Source of the DNA: Nannochloropsis salina CCMP1776
Taxonomy: Eukaryota > Sar > Eustigmatophyceae > Eustigmatales > Monodopsidaceae
Direction of reading: 5' to 3'
Length of the DNA stretch: 64,000 nt
Assembly: GCA_004565275.1 (NCBI GenBank)
Contig: SDOX01000145.1
Coordinates: forward strand, 193,071-257,070
Made by a program: the position numbers and the translations under genes. Of the stretch, positions 22,241 through 32,072 are shown piece by piece; the stretch's first letter is position 1, and every line of letters begins with the position of its first letter. Under the pieces are notes generated by a model, which had not been told where the DNA came from, did not search any database, and was given only the letters and a program-made list of their open reading frames with translations.

Positions 22241-24752
22241 ATGGAAGTAATAATTGGTTGCGTAGGTAAACCCAGTGTCGGGAAGAGTACATTTTTTAAT
22301 GCCGTCAGTGGGGGAAGCGCCAAGACAGGTATGTCTGTGTTTTCGACCCAACATTTGCCCGTGACATGGACTTCTATTTATACCGCTCTTCTCTTTCTTC
22401 ACGCTATATTTGATTGAACAGGAAATTTCCCGTTCACTACCATTGAGGTAAATTTGACCTGGACGACATGTAGTCTCGATTGCCTGCACAGATATAAGGA
22501 TAACCTCCCCCCTATTATCGTCTTCTCCATTATATGACAGCCGAATACTGGCGTGACCTACTACCGGGTTCCATGTGCCTGCGCTCCCCATGGCAAAGTG
22601 AAGGATTGCCAGCCCCGTTACGGTCGGTGTGCGAACGGCATGCGCTTCATCCCCGTGAAGCTTCTGGACGTGGCAGGCCTCGTGCCGGGAGCCTCCGAGG
22701 TACGCGGCCATGTGGGTATACTCGCTGCTAAGGAAGACACGTAGCGCTCTCAAAATTTAAATCACAATATCGCGAACGTGTTGCCGCTGATGATTCTTTT
22801 TAACCAATTTTACATCCCCTGTCCTCCTCCCCTGCGTAACTGCGGGCAGGGCGCTGGACTCGGCAACAAGTTCCTTGATGACTTGCGACATGCTGATGTG
22901 CTCATGCACATACTTGATGTTTCTGGCACCACTAACGAGAAAGGGGAAGCTACCGTGGGGTACGACCCCATCAATGACGCCGAGTGGCTGCACGGGGAGA
23001 TCCACGCATGGGTTTTCAACAACCTGTGGCGACGGTGGACCAGCGTGGTCAGACGGCACACGGCAACCAAGTCGTCGGCGGCCTCCACCTTGCTGGGTCA
23101 ATTATCAGGCTATGGTGCGTGGGACGGAGCGGGATCACGTGAGCCCACATGCATACTTACAGCAGATACAACCGGCGGTCGTCAACCCTGAATAATATGG
23201 AAACTGCGTGAATGCTAAAGTCTCTCTCTCTCTGATATTCTTCGAATGCTAAAGTCTCTCTCTCTCTCTGATATTCTTCGAATGCTAAAGTCTCTCTCTC
23301 TCTGATGTTCTTCTGAATACACCCAATTTTAAGGAGCCAATCCCGTTATGATAAACAAAGTGCTTGACAAGCTGGGGGTTCGAGACCCAGTATACTTGGG
23401 AGAATGGGAGGAAGAGGAGGTCAAGGCGCTCGTGGAAGCTTTCTTGTCGGTGCGCTTTCCCACCATCCTGTTGTTAAACAAAGCCGATCAGGTAAAGAGA
23501 ATGGAATCAGTCGTGCGCTTCAAAAAGAGGGACCGCTTAGGCAAGTGGTAGAGGAGAGTTCTTTTGAGCTACGGGTGATGTCGTGATCTTGTCAACCTGA
23601 CGCTCGAGACAGTGCCCTCGCCCGTGATCTCCTCTACGCTCTGACCTGTGACGTCTTGTACACCCAATGACTCTAAAGGGCAAGGAGGAGAATGTGAGGA
23701 GTTTCCTCCCAGCTTCTGGAGATGGCTTTGTCAAGGTTTCATTTTCAATTTGGTCAATATGGTCTGATACTCACATCCGATTGCATAAATGATATGCACT
23801 TCAGGCGGGCGACACAGACAAGAACATATCGCGGATAGTAGAGAGGTACGACGCCTCTAAGTGCTTCGTTGCCAGCGCGGGGGCGGAGTGCTTTCTTAAA
23901 ATTTGCAGGCAAAAGAAGGTGATCAGATATCAAGCGGGAGCTGGTAACTTTGAAACCATCGAGGATATCCAGGATGATCTTGACTTTCGCAAGTAAGTAC
24001 CGAATTTTGGATATTGGGTGGGGCACTGATACATTTGGCTAAGGCATCAGGGATCCGTCATGCATTTTCATATGGGGGTGTGCATATGATGGACCGAGTC
24101 CTTCGTCTCTTCAGACACATTGTCATCAGTGATGTTTGTTGCCGTTTGTCCATACTTGATATTTCAAATTCCTCTCGGAGTCAGCGACGCATCACGACAA
24201 GGTATTTTATACACACATAAAAGGGCACGGGGTGAGCACGTACCGGCCATGGAAGAGGAGACAGCGGGCTTGGAGATGCCCGACAGTAAAACGAAAAAGC
24301 GTTTGGAGAAAATCCGCGACATGGTGCTTTTCCGCTATGGAGGTACTGGCGTATGGGCTGCCGTTCAAGCAGCTGTGGACCTGCAGCATCCCGTCGTATG
24401 CTATCCAGTCAAGTCGTTGAGCAATTTTTCCACCGATGCCGACGGGGGCCGAGTGTTTGGAAACGCGATACTGGTGAGACCGGGGAGCACGGTAAGGTCC
24501 GTCGCGGGGAATGTGGCGTCGGGCATGGTCGAACATCTGCAGTACGCTGAGTTGCTGGAAGAGGGAGGCATCCGACGGCGCGTTGGAGAAGATCAAGTAC
24601 TTACGGGTCAAAAGAATATCATTAAATTCTTCTACCGCCCCGTTGAGGAGCGGCCGTCCCATACTGGACACTCACAAAGCAAGGAAAAGGATCAATCAAA
24701 AAGCAAGTCAAAGAGCGACAAGACTGGGGACTCTGGTGACTGTGAGGGCTAA
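22241..24752 (+). CDS. Archaeal-type YchF/Obg-related GTPase
   Basis: Seven exons (22241-22328, 22422-22447, 22541-22699, 22850-23114, 23334-23491, 23805-23992, 24224-24752) join to 470 residues. G motifs: P-loop GKPSVGKS at 9-16, [13 protein letters not shown] (switch I), [16 protein letters not shown] (switch II) and NKAD. A cysteine-bearing insert after switch I ([22 protein letters not shown]) and the C-terminal TGS-like part with [12 protein letters not shown] identify the archaeal-type YchF branch rather than standard eukaryotic OLA1. YchF proteins bind nucleotide and associate with ribosomes. The C-terminus is a Ser/Lys-rich tail ([13 protein letters not shown]). Exon 2 is only 26 bases. 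The start at 22241 gives the family N-terminus directly; no in-frame upstream ATG looks better. Confidence 0.9.
23211..23313. repeat. Three tandem copies of a roughly 34-base unit in an intron
   Basis: Copies begin at 23211, 23245 and 23281 (34, 36 and 33 bases), each starting AATGCTAAAG, followed by a (TC)n run of varying length and GATATTCTTC (GATGTTCTTC in the last copy). It lies in intron 4 of the YchF-type GTPase gene, just before its acceptor. Confidence 0.92.
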
Positions 24753-24851
24753 ATAACGCAAATGCCAAAAGAATTTTTTGAGATAAATGACAGCTTTAGT
24801 ACATGCTTACGCTTCTACAAAATTTACTTCGTCTTTCTCGACTCATTATGT

Positions 24852-27704
24852 TCATACCAAGCGCCTGCGTTTCACAATGCCATCTTCGTCATGCCCAGCC
24901 CTGCGCCCACGACTCAGTCGACGGAAAATGCCCCGCGAGTCCCCCACTCTATCTCCCCCCTCGTTCATCGCCATCATCTCCAGCGCCTCCTCCCTATCAC
25001 AGCCTCCGATTTCGTCTCCTCGTATACCCCCCTCACGCCTCCCCACCCCATCGACCCGTAACTCCGCCAAGGTCGCCCGCAATGGCTTGAGGAGCAAGCG
25101 TCGGAAGGCCTCGCATTGACTTGCACTCCCCTGCTCCACCACGTCCAGTTCCTCAACCATCCTTCCCAGCTTAATTAGATCCTCAGCCAAGTACATGGTG
25201 ATACGCCGGTGGGATCCGTGACGTGCGGCTGCTTGCAAGGCGCGGAAAGACATGCCTCGGGTTGCGAGCACCGTCTCGTCCACCTCGCTCTCCTCCGGCT
25301 CTACCACCTCCAGGAGCCGCCTTTGTTGGGGCAAAGGGACCGAACACCCCTTAAAGCAGCCTCCCTCTTCCCCGAGCCTAGAGGCCTCCCTTCCCGCCCC
25401 CCGGTCCTCGTCTCCCCCTTTCTGGAAGAAGGCTGCCAGACGCAGCCCGCCGTCCCCCTCCACCACTTGCAGCACCGGCGTCAGGATCGAGAAGTGCTGC
25501 ACCACGTGGTCTCTGAAGGCGACTAAGGCCACCTCTGGCAGGTAGGGAGTGTTGGCTGCATCCAGGGCCCCGCACCCCCCAAAGGAGGCCGTGGTGGCGC
25601 GAAAGCTCTCTCCCGAGATCTGGTCGTTCATTTTCATGAAGAAGGAGGAGACTTCGAAGACCCAGGCTGTGTAGACCCCGAAGCACTTGAGGAGGTCCTG
25701 GAGGAAAAATCGATAGGCGGCCACTAAGCCCTTCTCCTCCAAGCGGGAGCCTCGCATGTGGCGGATGATGTCGCGACGGAGGGCCTCGGCCTGGAGGGCG
25801 AACTCGGCCCGCATGCACTCCCAGAGCAAGGGCCAGTCTCGGCGGGTCAGCTTGTTCACGCACTTTTGGAAGGAGGAGATGATGGGGATGAGGGAATCGT
25901 CGCGCTGGTGGATCTGCTCCCGGGTCGCGTACAGGCGGGCGCGGAGGGCCACCCGGCAGGAGTTGCTCAGCCACTCCCAGCCCCGGTGCAGGCTGTCCCA
26001 GCGCCCTGCCCAGATCCGGTCCAGTGCCCGCATCTTGTACAGCCAGTAGAAATCCCCCGTCCTCGTCTCTGCCACCTCCCAAGCGCTCTCCCTCCCCGTC
26101 CCCGCCATGAACGAGCGGGCCTGCTCGTCCCTCCCGGACTCCAGGTCGCCGCCGGCCTCCGGGACCGGGCCCTCCTGCTCGCGTTCTCTCCCCCCTGATG
26201 CGGGCGCCCGAGTGATGGTAGCAAGGGATGAACGCAAAGCGGTGGGAGGGGAGGAAGCGGCAAGAAGAGAAACGGGTTTAAGCAGGCCGCTTTGAAAAGG
26301 TGTCAGCTCCGCTCCTTGCGCGCCTCTCTCCTCCGGCTTCTCCTCCCTTCCCGACCTGCCCTCGCCTGTCTGCGATAACCGCCCCCGGCGGTGGTCTCGC
26401 CCTTGCCCGCTAGCCGCTGCGGCTGCCTTGGCATTGCTGTCCCTCCAGATCTCCGCCAGCTCCTGGTAGTCCTTCACCACGCGGAAACACGAGGCTTCCT
26501 CCTCTCCCCCCCCGGCGGGTCGACCGGCCGGGGGCCCGGATGGAGGCAGGATGATCTCGCGCTCCGTGGAACACAACTCACAGTTGAGGCCGAAGGGATC
26601 GGCTTGCCGCAGCCCGCAGGCCGAGCAGGCCCAGGTAGCCGGGGCGGGAGGGGAGGCGGGGGAAGAAGCAGAGGGCGTCCGGGCATAGTCTCGCCGTTCC
26701 GCATTGGGTGGCCAGCCCGGCGTGCGCGGCTCCTTTCCGTCCGCAGCGCCCGTAGCGACCGGCGTCGTCGAGCTCGCCCCCGCCCGTGAGGGCCCCCCTC
26801 CCAAGAGACAGGCCCGCCTCTTCGGCTCCTGCCAGTCTTTCTCCGCGAGCACCCGCCAGAGACTCTCGTGCTCCGCCACCTCGTTCCAGTGCTTGGCCAC
26901 GGCCCTCAAGCCGGCGTAGACAGGTGCCTCGTGCAGGAAAGATAGGCAATGCAACAGCAGATCCAAGGGCAGCACTTGAAAGGGGCCCCCGCCGTGGATC
27001 AGGACGGGTGTGGCCCGCAGGAGCTTTGCGGTAGCGGTCGCAGACGTCGATAAAGCTTCGGTGGCGGCGACGGCTGTAGTAGGATGCGCGTACGACGAGA
27101 CAAGACCAGTGGACGCGCAGGGCCGGACCTCTTGCTCCACACAAATGACTCGTCCTCCCTTTCCCCCCTCCTCCACCTCCGTCTCCTCCTCCTCTTCCAA
27201 ATCCATCAGATCCCGACATCTTTCTTGATGCTGCTCCTGCGCCCGCTCCTCGCACCGTCGGTGCGCCGTCATTGCAGCAGCTTTCTTTTCGCGCAAACGA
27301 ATGCGCCACTGGCTTATGCCTCCGCAGGCCTCGCAGCTTCGGTCATCAGGGGCGTTTAGAAACGTGCACTTGAGGCAGTTCCACGACGACTCCAGCTCTT
27401 GCTGCATTGAAGACAACTCGCCTACACTGCACCCCGTTAGTCCCCCCTCGTCGTCTTCTTTGACGTCCAGCTTCATTGATGGGGTGCATGCGAATTCTCG
27501 ATCTTTTTCCAAGCGTCTTTGCTTCCGCCGCCTGTCCTCAAGGACGCTTCGTTCCACGCTGCTTACTGTCGGCAGATTTAATGAAAAGTTGGACGCGACA
27601 GGCTTCCATTTTCCCACATCTTCATGTTTTCGCGCAGAAGAGGCAGGGATCACGGGGCGGAGAAGATCAAAGCCGGGAAGATCAAAATATATGCCAGACG
27701 CCAT
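24852..27704 (-). CDS. RanBP2-zinc-finger / F-box protein with cullin-like helical region
   Basis: Intronless, 950 residues. Domains in order: a RanBP2-type zinc finger at 108-130 (C110, C113, C124, C127, within WNCLKCTFLN...RSCEACG); an acidic linker; an F-box at about 242-290 (FQVLPLDLLLHCLSFLHEAP...SLWRVLAEKDW); a second four-cysteine finger at 357-378 (C359, C362, C374, C377); a long low-complexity stretch; and a helical region from about 560 to 760 (WDSLHRGWEWLSNSCRVALR, LLWECMRAEFALQAEALRRD) whose LPEVALVAFRDHVVQHFSIL segment resembles a cullin N-terminal repeat. F-box proteins recruit substrates to SCF ubiquitin ligases; RanBP2 fingers bind ubiquitin or RNA. It carries no cullin homology or NEDD8 domain. 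The C-terminus is basic (GRRAGHDEDGIVKRRRLV). Tail-to-tail with the GTPase gene, 99 bases apart. Confidence 0.8.
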   Translation of the reverse strand: MASGIYFDLPGFDLLRPVIPASSARKHEDVGKWKPVASNFSLNLPTVSSVERSVLEDRRRKQRRLEKDREFACTPSMKLDVKEDDEGGLTGCSVGELSSMQQELESSWNCLKCTFLNAPDDRSCEACGGISQWRIRLREKKAAAMTAHRRCEERAQEQHQERCRDLMDLEEEEETEVEEGGKGGRVICVEQEVRPCASTGLVSSYAHPTTAVAATEALSTSATATAKLLRATPVLIHGGGPFQVLPLDLLLHCLSFLHEAPVYAGLRAVAKHWNEVAEHESLWRVLAEKDWQEPKRRACLLGGGPSRAGASSTTPVATGAADGKEPRTPGWPPNAERRDYARTPSASSPASPPAPATWACSACGLRQADPFGLNCELCSTEREIILPPSGPPAGRPAGGGEEEASCFRVVKDYQELAEIWRDSNAKAAAAASGQGRDHRRGRLSQTGEGRSGREEKPEERGAQGAELTPFQSGLLKPVSLLAASSPPTALRSSLATITRAPASGGREREQEGPVPEAGGDLESGRDEQARSFMAGTGRESAWEVAETRTGDFYWLYKMRALDRIWAGRWDSLHRGWEWLSNSCRVALRARLYATREQIHQRDDSLIPIISSFQKCVNKLTRRDWPLLWECMRAEFALQAEALRRDIIRHMRGSRLEEKGLVAAYRFFLQDLLKCFGVYTAWVFEVSSFFMKMNDQISGESFRATTASFGGCGALDAANTPYLPEVALVAFRDHVVQHFSILTPVLQVVEGDGGLRLAAFFQKGGDEDRGAGREASRLGEEGGCFKGCSVPLPQQRRLLEVVEPEESEVDETVLATRGMSFRALQAAARHGSHRRITMYLAEDLIKLGRMVEELDVVEQGSASQCEAFRRLLLKPLRATLAELRVDGVGRREGGIRGDEIGGCDREEALEMMAMNEGGDRVGDSRGIFRRLSRGRRAGHDEDGIVKRRRLV

Positions 27705-28308
27705 GACGCTGATGAAGGAGCTGGAGTGGGGAGGCGAAAGAGGGAAGCCGGAGGCACCCTAGAAACCTCGTGGCATGTACGAAGCAAGTACTGCGGGACA
27801 AAGGAAAGCGACAAAGGGGACATAATGACATCCCGCGGCATGGTTACACAGTCAAGACATGATGTCATAAAACACAGGACAGGTACAAAGGAGTTGAGAG
27901 GGCGAGGTGGACCCGTCACGAGGCAATAGCCACCATCGCCAGTCCGTGAAAGGTGCGTCATACGAGAAACCAAAGAATAAAAAATTACACGAGGCGTAGA
28001 CCAGCAACTTGACGCGCAATACTACGTTACTGCCTGCTTTGAACGGAGTTTCCTTCTTGTTTATTTTTAAAAAGCCTGACTCGCCAGGTAAACCGCAAGA
28101 ATCCATCCCGTCAACCCACAATGGTTTTGGTGTTGAATATTTAGCTTTCTTCTCCATCATTGTCAAGCATCAAGACGAGAGGCCAAGGTAGAGGATAGTA
28201 TGCTCCTACTACCCGTCCGAGGCTTTCGCCTGATTTGTCACCCCAGCTTCGACTGACTCGTTCACCTACTCGTTAAAAAATATACACGTCCTATCCTTCT
28301 GCTTGGCG
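27705..28308. other. Intergenic, no gene seen
   Basis: It holds the promoter of the F-box gene and the 3' end of RPS25, both on the minus strand. Only short, featureless open frames occur. Confidence 0.4.
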
Positions 28309-28974
28309 TTACTCGGCGGCGGCAGTGGCACGTGTGTAAATGATCTGGGAGTGATGCACAGAGACCGGCTTGATCAGTCCCTTCTCTTTCAATTCGCGCA
28401 AGGCGGCGCGGGCCAATGACCCATTGATTTTAAGTCTCTCCACCAGGGCCGAGGGTGTGATGAGCTTAGACTTGGGAATCTCGGTCAGCAGACGATTTGT
28501 GTACATCTCCTCGTCGAAGAGAACTTTGTTCGCCACCTTCTCACGCATTTTCCCCTTGGACCACTTCTGCTCAGATCCGAAAGGCGAAGAGAGAGAGGGC
28601 ACGTGGGTGTGAGATCACATGTCCTCTTCCGGGCTTCGACTCTCCCCTCACGAGGGAATAGCTCCTCCCGTACATACCTTCTTCTTGCTCTTACCACCAG
28701 CCATGGCGGCGGCGAGCTTCTGCTCTTTCGTCTTTTGTTGCACCTTGGGGGGCTGTCAAAGAAGCAGACGTATTGGGAAGCATACAGATGAATTTATAAG
28801 GGCCCAGGAAAGCAGGCAGCAATCAGTAAGACGGGACGAAAAAGACACGTCAAGGCATCCCGTGAGAGCAAGTACAGCGACCTGTATTTAATTTCACGAT
28901 GGCCTTCCTCCTTCCCATACACTTTCCCCTACATCTCCGCTCCGTCCTCTGACCCCCCGTGCTTGACTTACCAT
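28309..28974 (-). CDS. RPS25: 40S ribosomal protein S25 (eS25)
   Basis: Three exons: 28972-28974 (the ATG alone), 28678-28752 and 28309-28566, giving 111 residues. eS25 is a small-subunit protein near the head/platform, with a winged-helix fold, needed for IRES-driven initiation in other eukaryotes. Seen: the Lys-rich N-terminus [20 protein letters not shown], the diagnostic [14 protein letters not shown], then [40 protein letters not shown] and the C-terminal [10 protein letters not shown]. Length is typical. The first intron sits exactly after the start codon; ATG|GTAAGTC is a perfect donor. An internal methionine (in AAAMAGG) would give a shorter form but would lose the usual basic tail. 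Confidence 0.94.
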
Positions 28975-29668
28975 CTTGAGAAGATTCTGGTACTATGAAG
29001 TCCCTCCTTAGTCCCTCTTTCCTCTTAACCCAACAAGGATGTCGATGTCCTACAAAGCGTATTTTTGTGCAGTGTAACAAAAGAGAGATGACTATGTGCG
29101 TGGGAAAGCATTTCTCACCTTCGCTCTTTTCCTTCCACCCTTCTGGTCTATTCCCCACCACTAATCTGACCCTCAGGGTCGAAGCCTCATGCTTGAACTC
29201 ACACACAAGCTCAAGAGAGAGAGAGCACGACATAACAAAGGCAAGGAGACCCAGGGGCTTGAGTAATCAGCGCATCGCCGCGCACGCGGCCCTCTACGGA
29301 GGCTGTCGGGCGTCCATCCACCCACCTGCCACGCCCGGGTGAGAGCACAGACTGTCTCAGGGACGCCCAATCAGGGAGGTCCCACCCTGCTGCCGAAGAC
29401 ACCTTGCGACGGGGAGCAGGATACGAAACGAAGCGAAACGAAACGAAACGAAACGCAAAACGTTAGTGATGGGTGTAGTGTTTATTATTATTTCACATTT
29501 TAGGAGCTTTTTGACGGCGTAAAAGCATTTGTATGTGTTGGACAAGGCGGTCAACCTCCCCATATCCTCCCCGTGTATGCCCCAAAGAGTCAAAGCTAGG
29601 ACAAAAACCAAAATAAGCGACGCCAACTCGAATGTTGTCTACGAATTAATTTCAAATCAATCATTTTA
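28975..29668. other. Intergenic, no gene seen; holds a CGAAA microsatellite
   Basis: It lies between RPS25 and the methyltransferase gene. Apart from the pentanucleotide repeat no conserved feature was found. Confidence 0.4.
29423..29456. repeat. (CGAAA)n microsatellite
   Basis: About seven units of ACGAA/CGAAA in a row, with one unit altered to CGAAG. Confidence 0.9.
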
Positions 29669-30424
29669 TTAAGATTGATAGACAAAAAATCCTCGCTTCG
29701 CGTGTAGTGCTTTTGAAAAGGGGGGAGCTAGGAAGCACTCGTCAAGCTCTTGCGAGTCAGGTGCCCAAGTATTGAAGATGCATGTGATGCATCCCTCAGA
29801 ACACGCATTTCGCAGGCGTCCGAGTATCCAAGGTAGAAGTTTTTCCAGGACCGCGGGAAGTAAGTAGAAAAAAAAGACGGTGGTATTTTCAACAGCATTT
29901 TTTAAATTCTTGCTCTCTGCCCCGTCCTCGAGCCTGCTTCCTGAGCATGTTGCCCCATCGTCCGGTGTGGGAAAGACATCGCGTAGATCGCACTCAAAAA
30001 TGTCAATGAGATGAGCCAATTGATTTTCTGTCGCCCTTATCCGCGCATGCGCTACCAACTTTTCATCGATTTCCACTCCGAAGCACCTGCAGCCAAACCT
30101 CCTAGCTGCCTGCATAAGAAAAGCGCCGTCGCCGCAACCCACGTCCATTAACACAGCGTTTTGTGACAGACGGTGCGCACACGAATCCAAAATTGCTTCT
30201 ACTTTCTCAGTTTTCGTGCACACAAAAGGGCTCACCACGCCCTTTGACCACGCAAACCCGAAGGTACCTCGGACAGGCTTAACTGGAAGAAAGTCGTCTG
30301 GGTAAAGCCGTATCTTTTCCGCAATTTCATCGTCAGCCTCTGCATCTGGGCCTTGAAATCGATTTAGCGTGGCACCATGATCCTCAGGCTTTTTTGTGTT
30401 CGGAATACTATGCTGGACATGCAT
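29669..30424 (-). CDS. Class I SAM-dependent methyltransferase, family uncertain
   Basis: From the ATG at 30424 the product has 251 residues. The Rossmann motif I reads VLMDVGCGDGAFL, followed by FGCRCFGVEIDEKLVAHAR (motif post-I, acidic residue at the end of strand 2), a DLRDVF acidic motif and TTVFFFYLLPAVLEKLLPWI (motif II region). The order resembles ATPSCKMT/FAM173-like lysine methyltransferases, but the assignment is weak. The open frame extends 22 codons further up without an ATG, after an in-frame stop; an upstream exon is possible, because a plus-quality acceptor (TTGGCAG) and a hydrophobic frame (30444-30662) lie there in another phase. The N-terminus is therefore unsure. The substrate is unknown. 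Confidence 0.75.
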   Translation of the reverse strand: MHVQHSIPNTKKPEDHGATLNRFQGPDAEADDEIAEKIRLYPDDFLPVKPVRGTFGFAWSKGVVSPFVCTKTEKVEAILDSCAHRLSQNAVLMDVGCGDGAFLMQAARRFGCRCFGVEIDEKLVAHARIRATENQLAHLIDIFECDLRDVFPTPDDGATCSGSRLEDGAESKNLKNAVENTTVFFFYLLPAVLEKLLPWILGRLRNACSEGCITCIFNTWAPDSQELDECFLAPPFSKALHAKRGFFVYQS

Positions 30425-31175
30425 CGGTATTAGTGCTTGATTTTCATGTTGCCTTCTCAAAAGTACGGGTGTGTCCTCTACCGCAGCCAAAGGCAGTCAA
30501 AGGCAGACAGGCACCTGCCAATAAATTAGATGTCAGTCTCTTTGAGACATAGCCCCGTATGCAGGGACTCCTTGATGGAAGAGAGCGTAAGACCAAGAGC
30601 CACATAGTCGTCTTCAAGACTATCGCCATCACAGGAGCATCATATTTCAGTGGGAGCTTCATCCGAGTTAATGATAATTTCCCCCCTCTGCATAGAACGT
30701 GTCAACAACGGTTAACATATGAAGACATGTTGAACGAATTACTTCGAGGATTGAGAACATTTTTTTAAATAATGTGAGATAAGGGCAAAATATTGTCTGT
30801 TGGACCCGAGATGGGCCTCGGAGAGGATCGGGACGCTTGGTAGCGCGGGGGGTGCCTAGAAAGGGCTTATGTCCACCGAAAATAATAGACACAATCCCCG
30901 CGCTGAAGAGAAAGTGCATGTTCTTGCTTTTTTTCCTTAAATGTTATGTGTGCGCTTACACTTAATCGTGGTATCGCAATGAATGACGGCTCCTCTAGGA
31001 GCCAATTTACCACACAACCTAGCCTCCTCCCCGCCCTCGGATAGCCTTCAAAAAAGTGAAGATGCCGAATCTCTTGTGTTTGTTTCTCACACATTACATG
31101 CGACTAACTCACATTTGTCTCTGCAAAGGCAGTTTGTCCCCACTTGAAGGCTCACACTTCTTCGTTCCTCTGCAG
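30425..31175. promoter_or_regulatory. Divergent region between methyltransferase and ferredoxin genes
   Basis: It probably contains 5' leaders of both genes. A CTCTGCAG directly before the ferredoxin ATG could be the acceptor of a 5'-UTR intron. The minus frame at 30444-30662 may be an upstream methyltransferase exon but is not supported enough to call. Confidence 0.4.
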
Positions 31176-31920
31176 ATGCGCGAGGGTTTCCTCCTCCTCG
31201 TCCTGCTGCTGCTATCCAGCAAGTCTCAAGCATTCCTTCAACCAGCAATTCAACACGAACAAAATTCTAAGAGTCATCAATCCTTGTTCCAGCAAGGTAG
31301 ATTTCATTCGCCGGCAGCCCTTCACGCCTCCCCTCCCAAGCGCCTCACTGTGACGGAACAGTTGCAGCTATCTCCAAACCGCTGGAAGCGGAATGGTCAG
31401 CCGCTCGAGCCCGGTGTAGGGGGCATTTGGCCCGGTAAACCCGACGCGAAGAAATACAAGGTACGAACGACGGGTGACGTTTAACAGAGAGGGATTTCGT
31501 GTAAAATACTGGACCCTTGTATTGGCCTTGGCCCCCAACTCCACCCCACAGGTCACAGTTGTGGACCCTCGCACGAAGACGAATTACACGATGGACGTTC
31601 CCGAGGACCGGTACATTTTCTTTGCCTTTGAAGACTCAGGAGTAGATCTGCCCATGGTGAACGGCAAGCGCATGTGCCGGAATGGGTGTTGCACGACCTG
31701 CGCGGTGAAAATGAAGGAGGGGAAGGTCAAGATGGAGGCGGCCCTGGGTCTCCTGCGCGACATGAAGAACAAGGGTTACGCCCTCTCGTGCTGCTCATTG
31801 CCAAGATCAGATATTGTTTGCGAGCTTCAGGACGAGGACGAGGTGTATGTAAGGCAGTGGGGGGAGACCTTTGAGAGCGGCGGAGTGGAGTGGGGAGGTT
31901 TTCTCCCCGAGGACGACTAA
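31176..31920 (+). CDS. Plastid 2Fe-2S ferredoxin, FdC2-like
   Basis: Two exons (31176-31460, 31552-31920) give 217 residues. Signal peptide MREGFLLLVLLLLSSKSQA is followed by F20 (LQPA), and then a Ser/His/Gln-rich transit region: a heterokont plastid leader. The 2Fe-2S ligands are C137, C142 and C145 (CRNGCCTTC) and C175 (ALSCC), the plant-type C-x4-C-x2-C-x29-C spacing. The C-terminal extension (ELQDEDEVYVRQWGETFESG) matches the extra tail of plant FdC2 (At1g32550-type) ferredoxins, not ordinary photosynthetic Fd. FdC2 is linked to plastid photosynthetic electron transfer and plastid biogenesis in plants; its exact partner is unclear. About 70 residues between leader and ferredoxin domain are unique. 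Confidence 0.88.
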
Positions 31921-32072
31921 AAGCAGGTGGGAAAGCGCCCAAACACGATTTTGCTTGCTGTTACAGTGGGATTGAACTACTTTAAAATGATTTGTCGAGC
32001 ATGAAGAAACAAATGACAGATCTACCCGATAACTCGTCATCGCGCTCGTACAGTATTATGTCACATGTCATG

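Noticed and set aside
23211-23313. Regular repeat that could be mistaken for a CRISPR array
   Set aside because: Units are directly adjacent without unique spacers and lie in a eukaryotic intron.
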